Below are positions 1 through 8,868 of a stretch of 35,394 nt of DNA, one piece after another. The DNA is from Candidatus Dormiibacterota bacterium (lineage in GTDB: Bacteria; Chloroflexota; Dormibacteria; Aeolococcales; Aeolococcaceae), in contig PKWB01000112.1 in the NCBI GenBank assembly GCA_003131685.1, forward strand, positions 179 through 35,572, in the 5' to 3' direction. Position 1 is the stretch's first letter; each line of letters begins with the position of its first letter. Position numbers and translations under genes: made by a program. The notes beneath the pieces were generated by a model. The model was given only the letters and a program-made list of their open reading frames with translations, ran no database searches and was not told where the DNA came from.

Positions 1-1430
1 CCGAGGCTGTCGTTGACGGTCTTGAAGTCGTCGATATCGATGAAGAGCACGCCGACGTGCTGTCCCGTCTGCGCCAGCGCCTGCTCGACGCGCGAGCCGA
101 AGAGGAGCCGGTTCGCCATGCCGGTGAGTGGATCGTGCGACGCCTCGTGCTGCAGCTGCGCCTGGAGCACGGTGAGCTGCGACAGCGAGTGCTGCAGGCG
201 TCCGCGTTCGAGGATCACGCCGGTCTGGTTGGCGAGCATCTCGAGGAGGCGCAGGTCCTCGTCGTCGAAACCCGTGACCTCGCCGAGCCGGTTGGCGATG
301 AGCATGGTGCCGACCATGTTGTTCTCGCCGCGCAGCACGACAGCCATCGCATCGCGCAGTCCGCGCTGTTCGAGGAACCCTCCGGGGTCGCCGTCCGTCC
401 GGCCGTGCGTGCTCAGCAGCAGCGGCGAGTCGAGCAGCAGCCTGCTCATGAACTGCAGCTCGATGTCGTCGAGGGTGACCGGCGTCATGAAGAGCGTCGT
501 CTGCTCCTTGTCGACGGCGGTGCGAACCACGGCGTCGCGCTCGCGGGTTGGAAGGAAGGTGATCTCGGCTCGCTCCGCACGGAAGACCTCGCACGATTTG
601 GTCAGCAACGCGGCGACCGCATCGTCGACGGCCTCGGTGCGCTGCAGCTGTTTGCTCGACTGATAGAGGAAGTCGACCTGGTCGCGCTTCTCGCGCTCGG
701 CGACATAGAAGCGATAGGCGACGAAGACGCCCACGGTCGGAACCGCGAGCAACCAGAGCTCGGCCGGGTTCTCCCAGACGATGCGCACGCCGATCAGCGC
801 GAGACACGTGTTGACCAGCGTGGCCGCCTGCGCGAATCCAAAGGTCGAGGCGATTCCGGCGCGATCGACGCGCCCCTCGGAGAACGAGATGGCCACTAAG
901 ATCACCAACGACTGAAGCACTCCGCCCGCAAGGATCGCCACCAGGGTCCCGAGGAAGCTGATCGCGCTCAATGGATCGTGGTGATCGACGAGGCGCATGA
1001 AGAGCACCGCGGTGACGCTGTTGGCCACCGTGAAATTGGCGAGGTTGAAGGCCAGCTTCAGCGGTGACTGGCGGCGATGGACCTCCAGCGCCAGCGCGGT
1101 GCCGGCGACCATCGCGAGCACCACCACCAGCGGCGGTGCGAAGAAGAATCCGACGACCAGCGGCAGTTCACTCAACGAGAAGGAATGGGCGTCGCGCCGG
1201 AACTGGATGTGGACCACGAACACCTCTGCCGCACAGAACAGCGGGATGAGCAGCCACCAGGGAATCTGGCGCGGTGCGGGGATGACGTGGAGCTTCGAGA
1301 CGACGTCGACCAGCAGGAAGATGGCGGTCGCCACGAGGACCACGGTCAGAAGGTGGACTCGGTGTCCCCTCCGACCTGCAGCGGTGTGACCCGGGCCGCC
1401 CTCCGGCGCCTGGGCCTCGACCTCGGCCAT
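1..1430 (-). CDS. Membrane-bound GAF-GGDEF diguanylate cyclase, 3' end beyond window
   Basis: The minus-strand frame opens at ATG 1430 and runs off the left edge, giving about 476 visible residues. The first ~240 residues hold several hydrophobic segments (for example LLTVVLVATAIFLLVDVV, LPLVVGFFFAPPLVVVLAMV), which form a membrane sensor region. A cytoplasmic stretch with GAF character follows (about 255-410, ending in the typical GEVTGFDDEDLRLLEMLANQ). A coiled linker then leads into the start of a GGDEF domain: HDPLTGMANRLLF and GVLFIDIDDFKTVNDS are the conserved first helix and first metal-binding Asp strand. The GGDEF signature itself lies outside the window, so cyclase activity cannot be judged. 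Proteins of this build make c-di-GMP at the inner membrane. No strong Shine-Dalgarno precedes the ATG, and the frame stays open somewhat further upstream, so the start is tentative. Confidence 0.85.
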   Translation of the reverse strand, partial: MAEVEAQAPEGGPGHTAAGRRGHRVHLLTVVLVATAIFLLVDVVSKLHVIPAPRQIPWWLLIPLFCAAEVFVVHIQFRRDAHSFSLSELPLVVGFFFAPPLVVVLAMVAGTALALEVHRRQSPLKLAFNLANFTVANSVTAVLFMRLVDHHDPLSAISFLGTLVAILAGGVLQSLVILVAISFSEGRVDRAGIASTFGFAQAATLVNTCLALIGVRIVWENPAELWLLAVPTVGVFVAYRFYVAEREKRDQVDFLYQSSKQLQRTEAVDDAVAALLTKSCEVFRAERAEITFLPTRERDAVVRTAVDKEQTTLFMTPVTLDDIELQFMSRLLLDSPLLLSTHGRTDGDPGGFLEQRGLRDAMAVVLRGENNMVGTMLIANRLGEVTGFDDEDLRLLEMLANQTGVILERGRLQHSLSQLTVLQAQLQHEASHDPLTGMANRLLFGSRVEQALAQTGQHVGVLFIDIDDFKTVNDSL

Positions 1431-1548
1431 GCCCGAATACTGCGTGACGCCGACCAGCGCGGCACCCGTTGTGCCAGCCCTGTTTCCAAGCGGTAGCAGG
1501 GCTATCGGGAGCGCGACCTTCAACCTGCCGAAACGACGGAAAAGATCG

Positions 1549-3357
1549 CTAGCTCCAGTCGTACTCGGACCAGCTCGATCCCGACCAGGACGACCCCGAC
1601 CAGGACGCTCCCGACCACGAGGATCCCGACCACGAGGCGCCAGACCAGGACGATCCAGACCATGAGGATCCTGACCACGAGCCGCCGGACCAGGACGAGC
1701 CCGACCAGGACGAACCGGACCACGAGGACCCCGACCACGACGAGCCGGACCACGACGAGCCGTTGAAGATCCCGCCGTTCCAGGCGGTCCCGTTTGCCTC
1801 GGCCGCGGCGAGGGCCGTCGTGTCGACCGTGTTGCCGAAGATGTCCTGCTCGCCGTTGAGCTGGTTGCCGTTCATATCGACGACGTGATCGGTACCGCGC
1901 GACGCCTCGAGGCTGCCGGTGCCGTTGGACGTGGGCCACGTCTGCGCGGCGCTCGGCGTCGGCGCGTTGAGCACCCCCGCGAGGTTCAGCTCACCGCTGC
2001 CCTTGAGGTCGGTTGGGCCGTACATCTGATGCGTATTGGTGTCGAGGAGCGCCTTCACCTGGTCAGGCGTGAGGTTGGGCCGCTGGCTGAGCAGGAGAGC
2101 CGCCGCGCCCGAGACGACGGCGGCTGCCTGCGACGTTCCGCTCCCGAGGAAGAAGCGGTTGCCGACGGTGGCTGTGGATCCGTAGGTGTCGTCGACGAAC
2201 GATCCCGGGTCGCGCAGCGACACGATGTGGGTGCCGGGGGCAGAGAGGTCTGGATTGCGCGTGCCGTCGCCCTCGCTCGTGAAGGACGCGGGCCGGTGGT
2301 AGCGCACGTTCATGGTGTTCTCGGTGTTGGATGCACCGACGGCGATCACGTAGGGGTCGATCGCTGGGTCGTCAAGTCCGTTGGACCAGTTGCCCTGGTT
2401 GCCCGCGGCGACGACCACCACGATGCCGTGCAGCCACGCCTGCTCGGCGGCATATGCGACCGGATCGAGCACGTAGCTCTGGTTGCTGTCGGTGCCGTAC
2501 GACAGGTTGAGCACGCGGATGTTCATGCCGTTGTCGTGCTGATGCTGCACCACCCAGTCGATGGCGGCGAGCACTTGCGACACGTCGGTCTGACCGAGCG
2601 CATCGGCGACCTTCACGCTCACGATCTGCGCGTCGGGCGCCATACCGAGGAAGTGAGTGGAGTCGCTCGAGCTCACCGACGTCACCGCATTGTCGCGGCC
2701 GGCGATGATGCCGGCCATGTGCGTGCCATGGCCGAACGTGTCGAGATACTCGAGCGACGGGACCTGCGATTCGAACGAGAGATCAGGGCCGTTGACCACC
2801 TTGCCCGGGGTGCTGAGGCCGTCGACCGGGGTCACGCCCGAGTCGATCAGCGCAACGCCGACTCCCTGGCCCGTGAAGCCGGCGTTCCAGTAGGCGTGGG
2901 CCCCGTCCATCTGCTCGATGTTGTACATGGAGTTGACGTCGGTGGCCGCGTTGTACGCGTTGCTCTGCGTGCCCCAACCGTCGCCCTGGAGTTGCACCGG
3001 GGCGTTGAGCGTCACCTGCGCAACGGCCGGGTTGGTTTCGAGCTCGGGGACCGCGCCGGCCGGGACGTCCGCGACGATCGCATTGATGAGCGAGATGTGC
3101 TGCTGAATGTGACCGCCGAGCGACGTGATCTCCTGGTCGGCAGCGGCGATGTCGGTGGGCTGGGCTCGCACGATCACGGAGACGAGATTCGTGCCGGCAG
3201 CGGCGTGCGCTGTGGTGGCCAGAGCGCCCGCGCTGAGCATGAGAGCCGTGGCGGTCGCCATCGCGCTGACGCTGCGGCGCTTGCGATCGTCCCAACTGAT
3301 GCCGTGTACCGGAGCCATCCCCTGGCAACCCCCCGTTCTCGTGCCGGCTTGCGGCAC
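1549..3357 (-). CDS. Secreted S8 (subtilisin) family serine peptidase with Trp-rich tail
   Basis: 602 residues from GTG 3357, preceded by an AGAGG about ten bases upstream. A later ATG at codon 14 would also work. The N-terminus has a basic patch (DDRKRR), a hydrophobic stretch and an AHA cleavage site near residue 52, so it is exported. An inhibitor-I9-like propeptide covers about 55-120. The catalytic triad is visible as Asp172 (VALIDSGV), His210 (GHGTHMAGIIAG) and Ser409 (SGTSQAAAVVSG), with the oxyanion Asn320 in VVAAGN. The usual Met-Ala-Ala-Pro after the catalytic Ser is Gln-Ala-Ala-Ala. The last 70 residues are 13 tandem G(S/G/A)SWS units ending in EYDWS. The gene stands alone, with 146 bases between it and the VOC gene upstream. 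The role is probably extracellular proteolysis; the target is unknown. Confidence 0.93.
   Translation of the reverse strand: MPQAGTRTGGCQGMAPVHGISWDDRKRRSVSAMATATALMLSAGALATTAHAAAGTNLVSVIVRAQPTDIAAADQEITSLGGHIQQHISLINAIVADVPAGAVPELETNPAVAQVTLNAPVQLQGDGWGTQSNAYNAATDVNSMYNIEQMDGAHAYWNAGFTGQGVGVALIDSGVTPVDGLSTPGKVVNGPDLSFESQVPSLEYLDTFGHGTHMAGIIAGRDNAVTSVSSSDSTHFLGMAPDAQIVSVKVADALGQTDVSQVLAAIDWVVQHQHDNGMNIRVLNLSYGTDSNQSYVLDPVAYAAEQAWLHGIVVVVAAGNQGNWSNGLDDPAIDPYVIAVGASNTENTMNVRYHRPASFTSEGDGTRNPDLSAPGTHIVSLRDPGSFVDDTYGSTATVGNRFFLGSGTSQAAAVVSGAAALLLSQRPNLTPDQVKALLDTNTHQMYGPTDLKGSGELNLAGVLNAPTPSAAQTWPTSNGTGSLEASRGTDHVVDMNGNQLNGEQDIFGNTVDTTALAAAEANGTAWNGGIFNGSSWSGSSWSGSSWSGSSWSGSSWSGGSWSGSSWSGSSWSGASWSGSSWSGASWSGSSWSGSSWSEYDWS
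1552..1761 (-). repeat. 15-bp coding repeat, 13 copies plus a degenerate last unit
   Basis: The 3' end of the S8 peptidase gene is a tandem array with a period of 15 bases encoding G-(S/G/A)-S-W-S. The copies differ mostly at synonymous positions and at the second residue (S, G or A), so the array is old enough to have drifted but the protein pattern is held. The last unit is EYDWS. Confidence 0.9.
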
Positions 3358-3503
3358 CGTGTTCCCGCCTCTGATCCGCCTGGGGTGAACGCTAACGGCG
3401 CAAGGTCAGGGGAAATCCGGCCGCCATCGTTCTGCGACCGGGTGATCGGATTTTGGAGGCGCGGATCGGATGTCGCCGGATCGGCCGCCGGGGGTCCGGT
3501 GTC

Positions 3504-3884
3504 TCAGTGGATCACGGACAGGACGTTGCCGGCAGGATCCAGGAACCATGCGATATCGGGACCGGTGTTGTGGTCGCGGCCGCGCATGATGCCCTTCGCG
3601 TCCATCCCCGGAATGCCCTCGTAATGTTCGAATGTCACGCCTCGGCTGGTGAGATCGTCAACCGCCGCGTCGATGCCCTCCACCGCGAAATTCAGGATGG
3701 TAAAGCTCGCCGGCTGGTGGTCCTCCTTGGGATAGACGAACACGGTGCCGCCGCCGGGCAGGTGCAGCCGTGCCCCGACACCGTCGGGGTCCACGGTGAG
3801 GCCCAGGGTCGTCGCGTAGAACTCCTTGGCGGCTGCAAGGTTGTCAACTGAGAAGCCGCTGAACGCTGATGTTGGATTGAACAT
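3504..3884 (-). CDS. VOC-superfamily (glyoxalase/bleomycin-resistance fold) protein
   Basis: 126 residues from ATG 3884 with a good AGGAGC Shine-Dalgarno nine bases upstream. The two beta-alpha-beta-beta-beta halves are visible: FSGFSVDNLAAAKEFYATTLGL at the start, and NFAVEGIDAAVDDLTSRGVTFEHYEG followed by DIAWFLDPAGNVLSVIH at the end, the classic VOC C-terminal signature. Length is typical of single-domain VOC proteins. The metal-binding residues common in glyoxalase I are not all clear, so the reaction cannot be assigned. It lies between the peptidase and the polyamine transporter in the same orientation, but gaps of 146 and 101 bases make separate transcription likely. Confidence 0.85.
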   Translation of the reverse strand: MFNPTSAFSGFSVDNLAAAKEFYATTLGLTVDPDGVGARLHLPGGGTVFVYPKEDHQPASFTILNFAVEGIDAAVDDLTSRGVTFEHYEGIPGMDAKGIMRGRDHNTGPDIAWFLDPAGNVLSVIH

Positions 3885-3985
3885 CCTGTTGCTCCTGTGT
3901 CTGATTCGAGCGGATCGACCCGCCGCTACTTGATGAAGAGATCGCCCGAGTGCGCCGGAATCGTCTCCGAGGTCACGGTCTTGCT

Positions 3986-4780
3986 TCAGCCATAGCCCGC
4001 GGCGTCGGATGCGACGCGCTGAGCGAGGTAGACGGGAATCGCGGACGCGATGATCACGCCGAGTGCCACCGCATTGACAATGGGCAGCTGATTCGGGCGC
4101 GAGAGGTTTGCGACGATCCAGATGGGGAGGGTCTCATTGAAGCCCGCGGTGAACGTGGTCACGATGATCTCATCAAATGAGAGCGCGAAGGCGAGGAGCG
4201 CCCCCGCGATCAGCGCGGACCGAATCACCGGCAGCGTGACAAATCGAAACGTCTGGAGGGGATCCGCGCCCAGGTCGGCCGAAGCCTCGACCAGCGATCC
4301 AGGGGTGCGACGCATTCGGGCGATGACGTTGTTGTAGACCGTCACCACACAGAAGGTGGCGTGGCCGACGATCAAGGTGAAGAGGCTGAGCCCGCCGAAC
4401 AGCGTGCGGAAGGTCGTGTTCAAGGCGATGCCGGTGACGATGCCCGGGAACGCGACGGGAAGGATCACCAGGAAGGACACGACATTGCGACCGAAGAAGT
4501 GATAGCGGTGCACCGCAGCGGCGAGCAGACTGCCGAGCACCAGTGCGATCCCTGTGGCGATCAATCCAACCTGGACGGAGAGAACCAGCGCGCTCCTCGC
4601 GCCGGGATTCCCGATGGCTGCCTGGATCCACTGCAGCGTGAGGCCCGTCACCGGCCATTTCTGACTCTTCGATGGATTGAAGGCATAGAGGACGATGAGC
4701 AGGATCGGCACGTAGATCACGACGAGGAGGCATCCCGTGGAGCCCACCAGCACCACGCGGAGTCGTCGCGAGAGCTGCAC
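3986..4780 (-). CDS. potC: Polyamine-type ABC transporter permease (PotC-like)
   Basis: 264 residues from GTG 4780, chosen because the upstream permease gene stops at 4783 and a GAGG lies ten bases before. The frame is open much further upstream, but that part is the shadow of potB. The start VQLSRRLRVVLVGSTGCLLVVIYVPILLIVLYAFNPS is a typical PotC first transmembrane segment and YAFN motif. The cytoplasmic EAA loop is EASADLGADPLQTFRFVTLPVIRSA (about residues 160-185), which contacts the ATPase. About six membrane segments. It pairs with PotB to form the membrane channel for import of spermidine/putrescine-like substrates. Confidence 0.92.
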   Translation of the reverse strand: MQLSRRLRVVLVGSTGCLLVVIYVPILLIVLYAFNPSKSQKWPVTGLTLQWIQAAIGNPGARSALVLSVQVGLIATGIALVLGSLLAAAVHRYHFFGRNVVSFLVILPVAFPGIVTGIALNTTFRTLFGGLSLFTLIVGHATFCVVTVYNNVIARMRRTPGSLVEASADLGADPLQTFRFVTLPVIRSALIAGALLAFALSFDEIIVTTFTAGFNETLPIWIVANLSRPNQLPIVNAVALGVIIASAIPVYLAQRVASDAAGYG

Positions 4781-4782
4781 GC

Positions 4783-5682
4783 CTAGAGGGCCTCGAAGGC
4801 GCCGGCCCGGCGCGCGAGCAGCAGATAGACGACCATCACGAGCACCGGGACGGTGGCGAACGCCGCTGCCAGCGGGAGGTCGCCCACGACACCGAGGTTG
4901 TCGTAGATGACACTCCCGATGAACTGCGTGCTCGATACCTGGCTCACGGCGATGTAATCGCCGAGCGTCAGCGAGAAGGTGAAGATCGATCCGGCCACGA
5001 GTGCCGGGAACACCAGTGGCAGGACCACCGAGCGGAACGTGTGCCAGGTGCGAGCGCCGAGGTCGGTCGACGCCTCGAGAAGCGAGGTGGGCACGCGTTC
5101 GAAACCGGCCGCGAGCGGCAGGATCATGTACGGGAGCCAGATGTAGGAAAGGACGAGGTAGACAGCCACCTCGCCGAACCCGGGCCCGGACAGGTGGAGC
5201 GGCTTCAAAAGCCAGTTGAGGACACCGCCGTCGGAAAGGATGAGGCGCCAGGCGAGGATCTTGACGAGGTAGCTCGTCCAGAGCGGCATCAAGACCAGGA
5301 CGCCCAGGACCGACCGGAGCTTGGGGCCGGCGAGCTTTCCCATCACGAAGGCGATCGGAAAGGCGAGAACGGCATCGGTGATGTTGACCAGCGCCGCGAT
5401 CATCACCGTCCGTCCCGCGATGCTCCTGTACACCGGGTCGGAGATCAACGCCACGAAGTTCTCGAAGCTGAAGGTCTTGGTGATCGTGAAGGTGATGTTT
5501 GCGTCGTAGTGCCAGAACGCTGCGGCGAACAGCACCGCGAGCGAGCCGAGGTAGAACACAACCAGCCACCCGACTGGCGCGGCGAGCAGGGAGGCAACCC
5601 GGATCCTCGGCCACCGGGCGAGGATCCGGGCGATGCGGCGGGTCAGCGTCGGCCGGGTGGTCGACAGCTGGCCGGCGCTCAT
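4783..5682 (-). CDS. potB: Polyamine-type ABC transporter permease (PotB-like)
   Basis: 299 residues from ATG 5682. A cytoplasmic N-terminus rich in Arg is followed by about six membrane segments beginning LLAAPVGWLVVFYLGSLAVLFAAAFW. The EAA loop EASTDLGARTWHTFRSVVLPLVFPAL (about residues 205-230) is complete. TFSLTLGDYIAVSQV near 240 is typical of PotB/PotH proteins. It lies 21 bases downstream of potD and two bases upstream of the potC GTG, so the cassette is tightly packed. Located in the cytoplasmic membrane. Confidence 0.92.
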   Translation of the reverse strand: MSAGQLSTTRPTLTRRIARILARWPRIRVASLLAAPVGWLVVFYLGSLAVLFAAAFWHYDANITFTITKTFSFENFVALISDPVYRSIAGRTVMIAALVNITDAVLAFPIAFVMGKLAGPKLRSVLGVLVLMPLWTSYLVKILAWRLILSDGGVLNWLLKPLHLSGPGFGEVAVYLVLSYIWLPYMILPLAAGFERVPTSLLEASTDLGARTWHTFRSVVLPLVFPALVAGSIFTFSLTLGDYIAVSQVSSTQFIGSVIYDNLGVVGDLPLAAAFATVPVLVMVVYLLLARRAGAFEAL

Positions 5683-5703
5683 CTCAACACCCGGCGCCGA
5701 TGT

Positions 5704-6888
5704 CTATCCCTTGATGTCGGTCCAGGCATGCAGCCAGTCCGAGTAGCCCTTGCAGACGTTGCCTCTGCTGTCGCCGCAATTGGTGAGCGGAACCTTCCAG
5801 AGCGCCAGGTTGTGCAGGTAGATCGCATCACCAACGTGGTACGTCGCGCAGAACGTGGGGTCGGTCTTGGCGATGATGTCGCAGGCCTTGAGGTTCGCGG
5901 GAGCCTCTCCGAACCACTGGGCGACCTGCGCCTGCACGGCGGGGCTGGTGATCCAGTTCATCCAGAGGTACATGCAGTTCGGATGCGCAGCATGCGAGTA
6001 CATCATCCACGTGTCGGACCACCCGGTCGATCCCTCCTTGGGGACTGTGACCGCGACTGGGGTCGGGTTCTTGTCGGTGAGGAGGAGGTTCGCGATGACC
6101 TGCCACGTGGTTCCGACCACCGAGTCGGCGTTTGCGAATGCGGACTGCTCCTTGGTGTAGTCGGACCAGTACGTGCCGATCACCGTGTGCTGTGCCTTGA
6201 GCAGGTTGACCGTCGCGTTGAACTGGGTCGTGTCCAGCTCATAGGGATCGGTGATGTGCAGGTCGGGTCGCGTCGATTTCAGGTAGAGCGCCGCATCCGC
6301 GATGTAGATGGGATCGTCGTAGGCGGTGATCTTTCCCTTGTAGGGAGAATTGGGATCGAAGACGACGCCCCACGAGTCCGGCGCCGGCTTGACGATATCG
6401 GTACGCCACATCAGCAGGTTGGCGCCCCAGCCGTGCGGCACGCCATAGTGCACGCCGTTGTATGTGTTGTACGGCTGGTCCTTGAGGCTCGGGTTGATAT
6501 CCGCGTAGTTGGTCAGCAGGTTGACGTTGATCGGCGCGGCAGTGCCACCGGCCATGAGCCGCAATGTGGCGTTGCCCGACGCCGAGACGCCGTCATATTG
6601 GCCGGTCTCCATCAGCGCGACCATCTCGTCGGATGTATTGGCGATTTTGGCGTTGACCTTGCACCCTGTCTGATTCTGGAACGGCGTCACCCAGTCGACG
6701 GTCGGGTCGTCCTGTCCCGCCTCTGCGTAACCGGCCCATACGATGATGTTGAGCGCACCCTCGCCGGGGCCGATCTTGGTGAGCATGGCGGGCCCGCTGC
6801 TGCCGCCCGGCGATGCGGAGCCGCATGCGGCGATGCCCAGGGATGCGCACGCTGCGCTGACCCATAGTCGCGACCTGCGAGTGATCAT
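5704..6888 (-). CDS. potD: Polyamine-type substrate-binding lipoprotein (PotD-like)
   Basis: 394 residues from ATG 6888, overlapping the end of potA by four bases. A lipoprotein signal is clear: MITRRSRLWVSAACASLGIAAC, with the lipobox Cys near residue 22 followed by a Gly/Ser linker. The mature protein begins LNIIVWAGYAEAG, the first strand of PotD/PotF-type type-2 periplasmic binding proteins. VPHGWGANLLMWRTD and PTPVAVTVPKEGSTGWSDTWMM are further family blocks. It should capture a cationic or polyamine-like ligand outside the membrane and deliver it to PotBC. The true ligand may differ, since many actinobacterial PotD-like proteins are uncharacterised. Confidence 0.92.
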   Translation of the reverse strand: MITRRSRLWVSAACASLGIAACGSASPGGSSGPAMLTKIGPGEGALNIIVWAGYAEAGQDDPTVDWVTPFQNQTGCKVNAKIANTSDEMVALMETGQYDGVSASGNATLRLMAGGTAAPINVNLLTNYADINPSLKDQPYNTYNGVHYGVPHGWGANLLMWRTDIVKPAPDSWGVVFDPNSPYKGKITAYDDPIYIADAALYLKSTRPDLHITDPYELDTTQFNATVNLLKAQHTVIGTYWSDYTKEQSAFANADSVVGTTWQVIANLLLTDKNPTPVAVTVPKEGSTGWSDTWMMYSHAAHPNCMYLWMNWITSPAVQAQVAQWFGEAPANLKACDIIAKTDPTFCATYHVGDAIYLHNLALWKVPLTNCGDSRGNVCKGYSDWLHAWTDIKG

Positions 6889-8087
6889 GTTCCTGCCTCC
6901 AATTGCGTTCCTGGTGAACCCGGGCCGAGTGCCATGGTCTGATCACGCTGCCAGACGAGGCGCACCTCGCGGCCCTTCTGCGCTCGCGCATCCGTAGCTG
7001 TGGCGTTGACGTTCTGGGTGACGACGCTGAGCGTGTGGTCGGGTGAGACGGCCACGACGTACACCGTCTGCGCGCCGAGGTAGACGATGTCCCGTACCGT
7101 GCCAAGGACCGTGCATTCACCGTTGGCAATCGGCTCAGCCACGCCGACCATGCGGATCTTCTCCGGACGGATCATGAACCGGCGGCGCTCACCGATGATG
7201 CGAGCAGCGAGGTCGTCGTCGACGAGATTTGATGCACCCACGAACCCTGCTACGAACGGGGTCGCCGGACGCTCATAGATCTCCGACGGCGTGCCCACCT
7301 GCTCGATGCGGCCGGCACCGAACACGGCGATGCGGTCGCTGAGCGCGAGCGCCTCGTGCTGATCGTGGGTGACAAAGATGAACGTGATACCGGCGCCCCG
7401 CTGCACATCCTTCAGCTCTCCCTGCATCTCCTCACGAAGCTTGGTGTCGAGCGCCCCGAGGGGCTCGTCGAGCAGGAGCACGCGAGGGCGGTTGATGAGC
7501 GCGCGCGCCAGTGCAACACGCTGACGCTGCCCACCACTGAGCTCAGATGGCTTGCGCTTCTCGAAGCCGCCGAGGCGCATGGTCTCGAGGGTCTCCGACA
7601 CTCTCGCAGCGCGATCGCGACGGGGCACGCGGCGCACCCGCAGGCTGTAGCCGACGTTGTCCCCAACCGTCATATGGGGGAACAGGGCGTAGTCCTGGAA
7701 GACTGTATTGACGTCCCGCTCGAATGGGGGAATCTTGGTGACGTCCTTTCCGTGCAGCCGGACACTGCCGCTGGTCGGCCGCTCGAAGCCGGCGATGAGG
7801 CGAAGGGTCGTCGTCTTGCCCGACCCCGATGGGCCCAGGAGTGAGAAGAACTCGCCGTCCGCGATGTCCAGCGAGATGCCGCTGATTGCGACCTGGTCGC
7901 CGAATCGCTTGGTGAGAGCGACCAGGGACACAGCCGCCGGCGCGGCCACGCCGGTCGACCGACGCTCGCTTCCCTCCGCCACGTCCTCCCGAGCCAGCAA
8001 TGCTATTCCCCAAGTTCGGCGCGTGCGACGGGCTTCGGCAACCCGGTTCGCAAGCGCGTCGGTCGAGATGCTCGTCGCTGAGATCAC
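6885..8087 (-). CDS. potA: Polyamine-type ABC transporter ATPase (PotA-like)
   Basis: 400 residues if read from GTG 8087. Walker A GPSGSGKT (about 85-92), Q-loop FQDYALFPHMT, signature LSGGQRQ (183-189), Walker B VLLLDEP (203-209), D-loop and switch His241 (VTHDQ) are all intact. The C-terminal ~120 residues, including FMIRPEKIRM, form the TOBE-type regulatory domain of PotA/CysA-like ATPases. The first ~50 residues are Arg/Ala-rich and absent from typical PotA, and no Shine-Dalgarno precedes the GTG, so the real start may be further in, close to VSLVALTKRFG. First gene of the potA-D-B-C operon. Confidence 0.92.
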   Translation of the reverse strand: MISATSISTDALANRVAEARRTRRTWGIALLAREDVAEGSERRSTGVAAPAAVSLVALTKRFGDQVAISGISLDIADGEFFSLLGPSGSGKTTTLRLIAGFERPTSGSVRLHGKDVTKIPPFERDVNTVFQDYALFPHMTVGDNVGYSLRVRRVPRRDRAARVSETLETMRLGGFEKRKPSELSGGQRQRVALARALINRPRVLLLDEPLGALDTKLREEMQGELKDVQRGAGITFIFVTHDQHEALALSDRIAVFGAGRIEQVGTPSEIYERPATPFVAGFVGASNLVDDDLAARIIGERRRFMIRPEKIRMVGVAEPIANGECTVLGTVRDIVYLGAQTVYVVAVSPDHTLSVVTQNVNATATDARAQKGREVRLVWQRDQTMALGPGSPGTQLEAGT

Positions 8088-8131
8088 CTCACGGGGGCGT
8101 TAAGTAGATTCGGCTGAGCGGTGTCTCGGGC

Positions 8132-8154
8132 CACCCCCTCGGCAGCTGGGGTGA
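8132..8154. other. Inverted repeat between divergent genes
   Basis: CACCCC and GGGGTG face each other across about ten bases in the region between potA (minus strand) and the lipoprotein gene (plus strand). It may be an operator or just a GC-rich hairpin. There is no T-tract, so a terminator is unlikely. Confidence 0.3.
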
Positions 8155-8201
8155 CGGTGGAAAGGGCGCGGTCGAGCGACAACCACCGCGGGGCCTGGGC
8201 C

Positions 8202-8207
8202 TACAAT
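8202..8207 (+). promoter_or_regulatory. -10 element for the DUF3558-like lipoprotein gene
   Basis: TACAAT matches the sigma-70-type -10 consensus in five of six positions and lies about 70 bases before the ATG at 8276. No convincing -35 is visible at 16-19 bases upstream. Confidence 0.4.
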
Positions 8208-8275
8208 GCGGGACCGCATTCGCCTGGGCAGCGACGATTTACAACCCGTCCCTCCAAGCACCAAGGAAACAAATC

Positions 8276-8818
8276 ATGAAAGCGATTTGCATCAGCGTCG
8301 CGGCTGCAGGCGTCCTCGTCCTCGCAGCGTGCGGTGGCACCACGCCGACGGCGCAGAACTCGGGTACCGCGGCTCCCGCGTCGTCGTCGGCAGCGGGGTC
8401 GACGTCCGCCCACAATCCATGCACCCTCGTCACCGCGGCGCAGATCGAGCCTATCAACGGCGGCAGCGGCCTGACCTCGAGCAGCACGCCCAACGGAACC
8501 ACGTGCAACTGGATCGACCCGACCAACGCGGTCGACACCGCCGAGGTCGCCGTGCTGCCCTTCTCCGGCACACCAACTGCGGCCCAATTGCAGACGGCGG
8601 TGACCAATGCGGTGGGGGGCGCCACCGGAGGGAACGGCACGCCCGTGTCCGGCATCGGCAGCATCGCGCTCAAGGCGATCGCGGCGGTTTCGGCCACCTA
8701 TGCGTTTGCGGCGAACAACAGCATCGTCATCATCGCGGTGTTCTCGCAGAGCAACCCCGGGTCGGCGATGGATGCTCAGGTGCAGACGCTGGCGCAATCG
8801 GTCGCAGGTCAGATCTGA
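8276..8818 (+). CDS. Secreted lipoprotein, DUF3558-like
   Basis: 180 residues from ATG 8276 with an AAGGAAA Shine-Dalgarno eight bases upstream. The signal MKAICISVAAAGVLVLAAC carries a lipobox with Cys19, then a low-complexity Thr/Ser/Ala linker to about residue 46. The mature domain begins NPCTLVTAAQIEPINGG and later has TTCNWIDP, so two cysteines probably form a disulfide. This is the pattern of the DUF3558/LprC-like lipoproteins common in actinobacteria. Function unknown. It stands alone, divergent from potA. Confidence 0.8.
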   Translation: MKAICISVAAAGVLVLAACGGTTPTAQNSGTAAPASSSAAGSTSAHNPCTLVTAAQIEPINGGSGLTSSSTPNGTTCNWIDPTNAVDTAEVAVLPFSGTPTAAQLQTAVTNAVGGATGGNGTPVSGIGSIALKAIAAVSATYAFAANNSIVIIAVFSQSNPGSAMDAQVQTLAQSVAGQI

Positions 8819-8868
8819 TTCGTCGGGGCGACTGACGATTCGTGTCATAACCGGCTGGCTAGGGCGTC

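Noticed and set aside
57-899. Long plus-strand frames in 13-1500
   Set aside because: They are antisense to a continuous GAF-GGDEF frame with clear motifs and are rich in Arg/Asp/Glu without domain character.
3300-3440. c-di-AMP (ydaO-type) riboswitch ahead of the S8 peptidase
   Set aside because: A GGCGGGAAC-like string is present, but the CCGAACCCG...GCTAAC half of the motif is absent.
1885-3624. 579-codon plus-strand frame
   Set aside because: Antisense shadow of the S8 peptidase, whose catalytic triad and signal peptide are unambiguous.
3986-5614. 542-residue frame as a fused permease
   Set aside because: Its first ~275 codons are an out-of-frame shadow of potB. Membrane segments begin only after GTG 4780.
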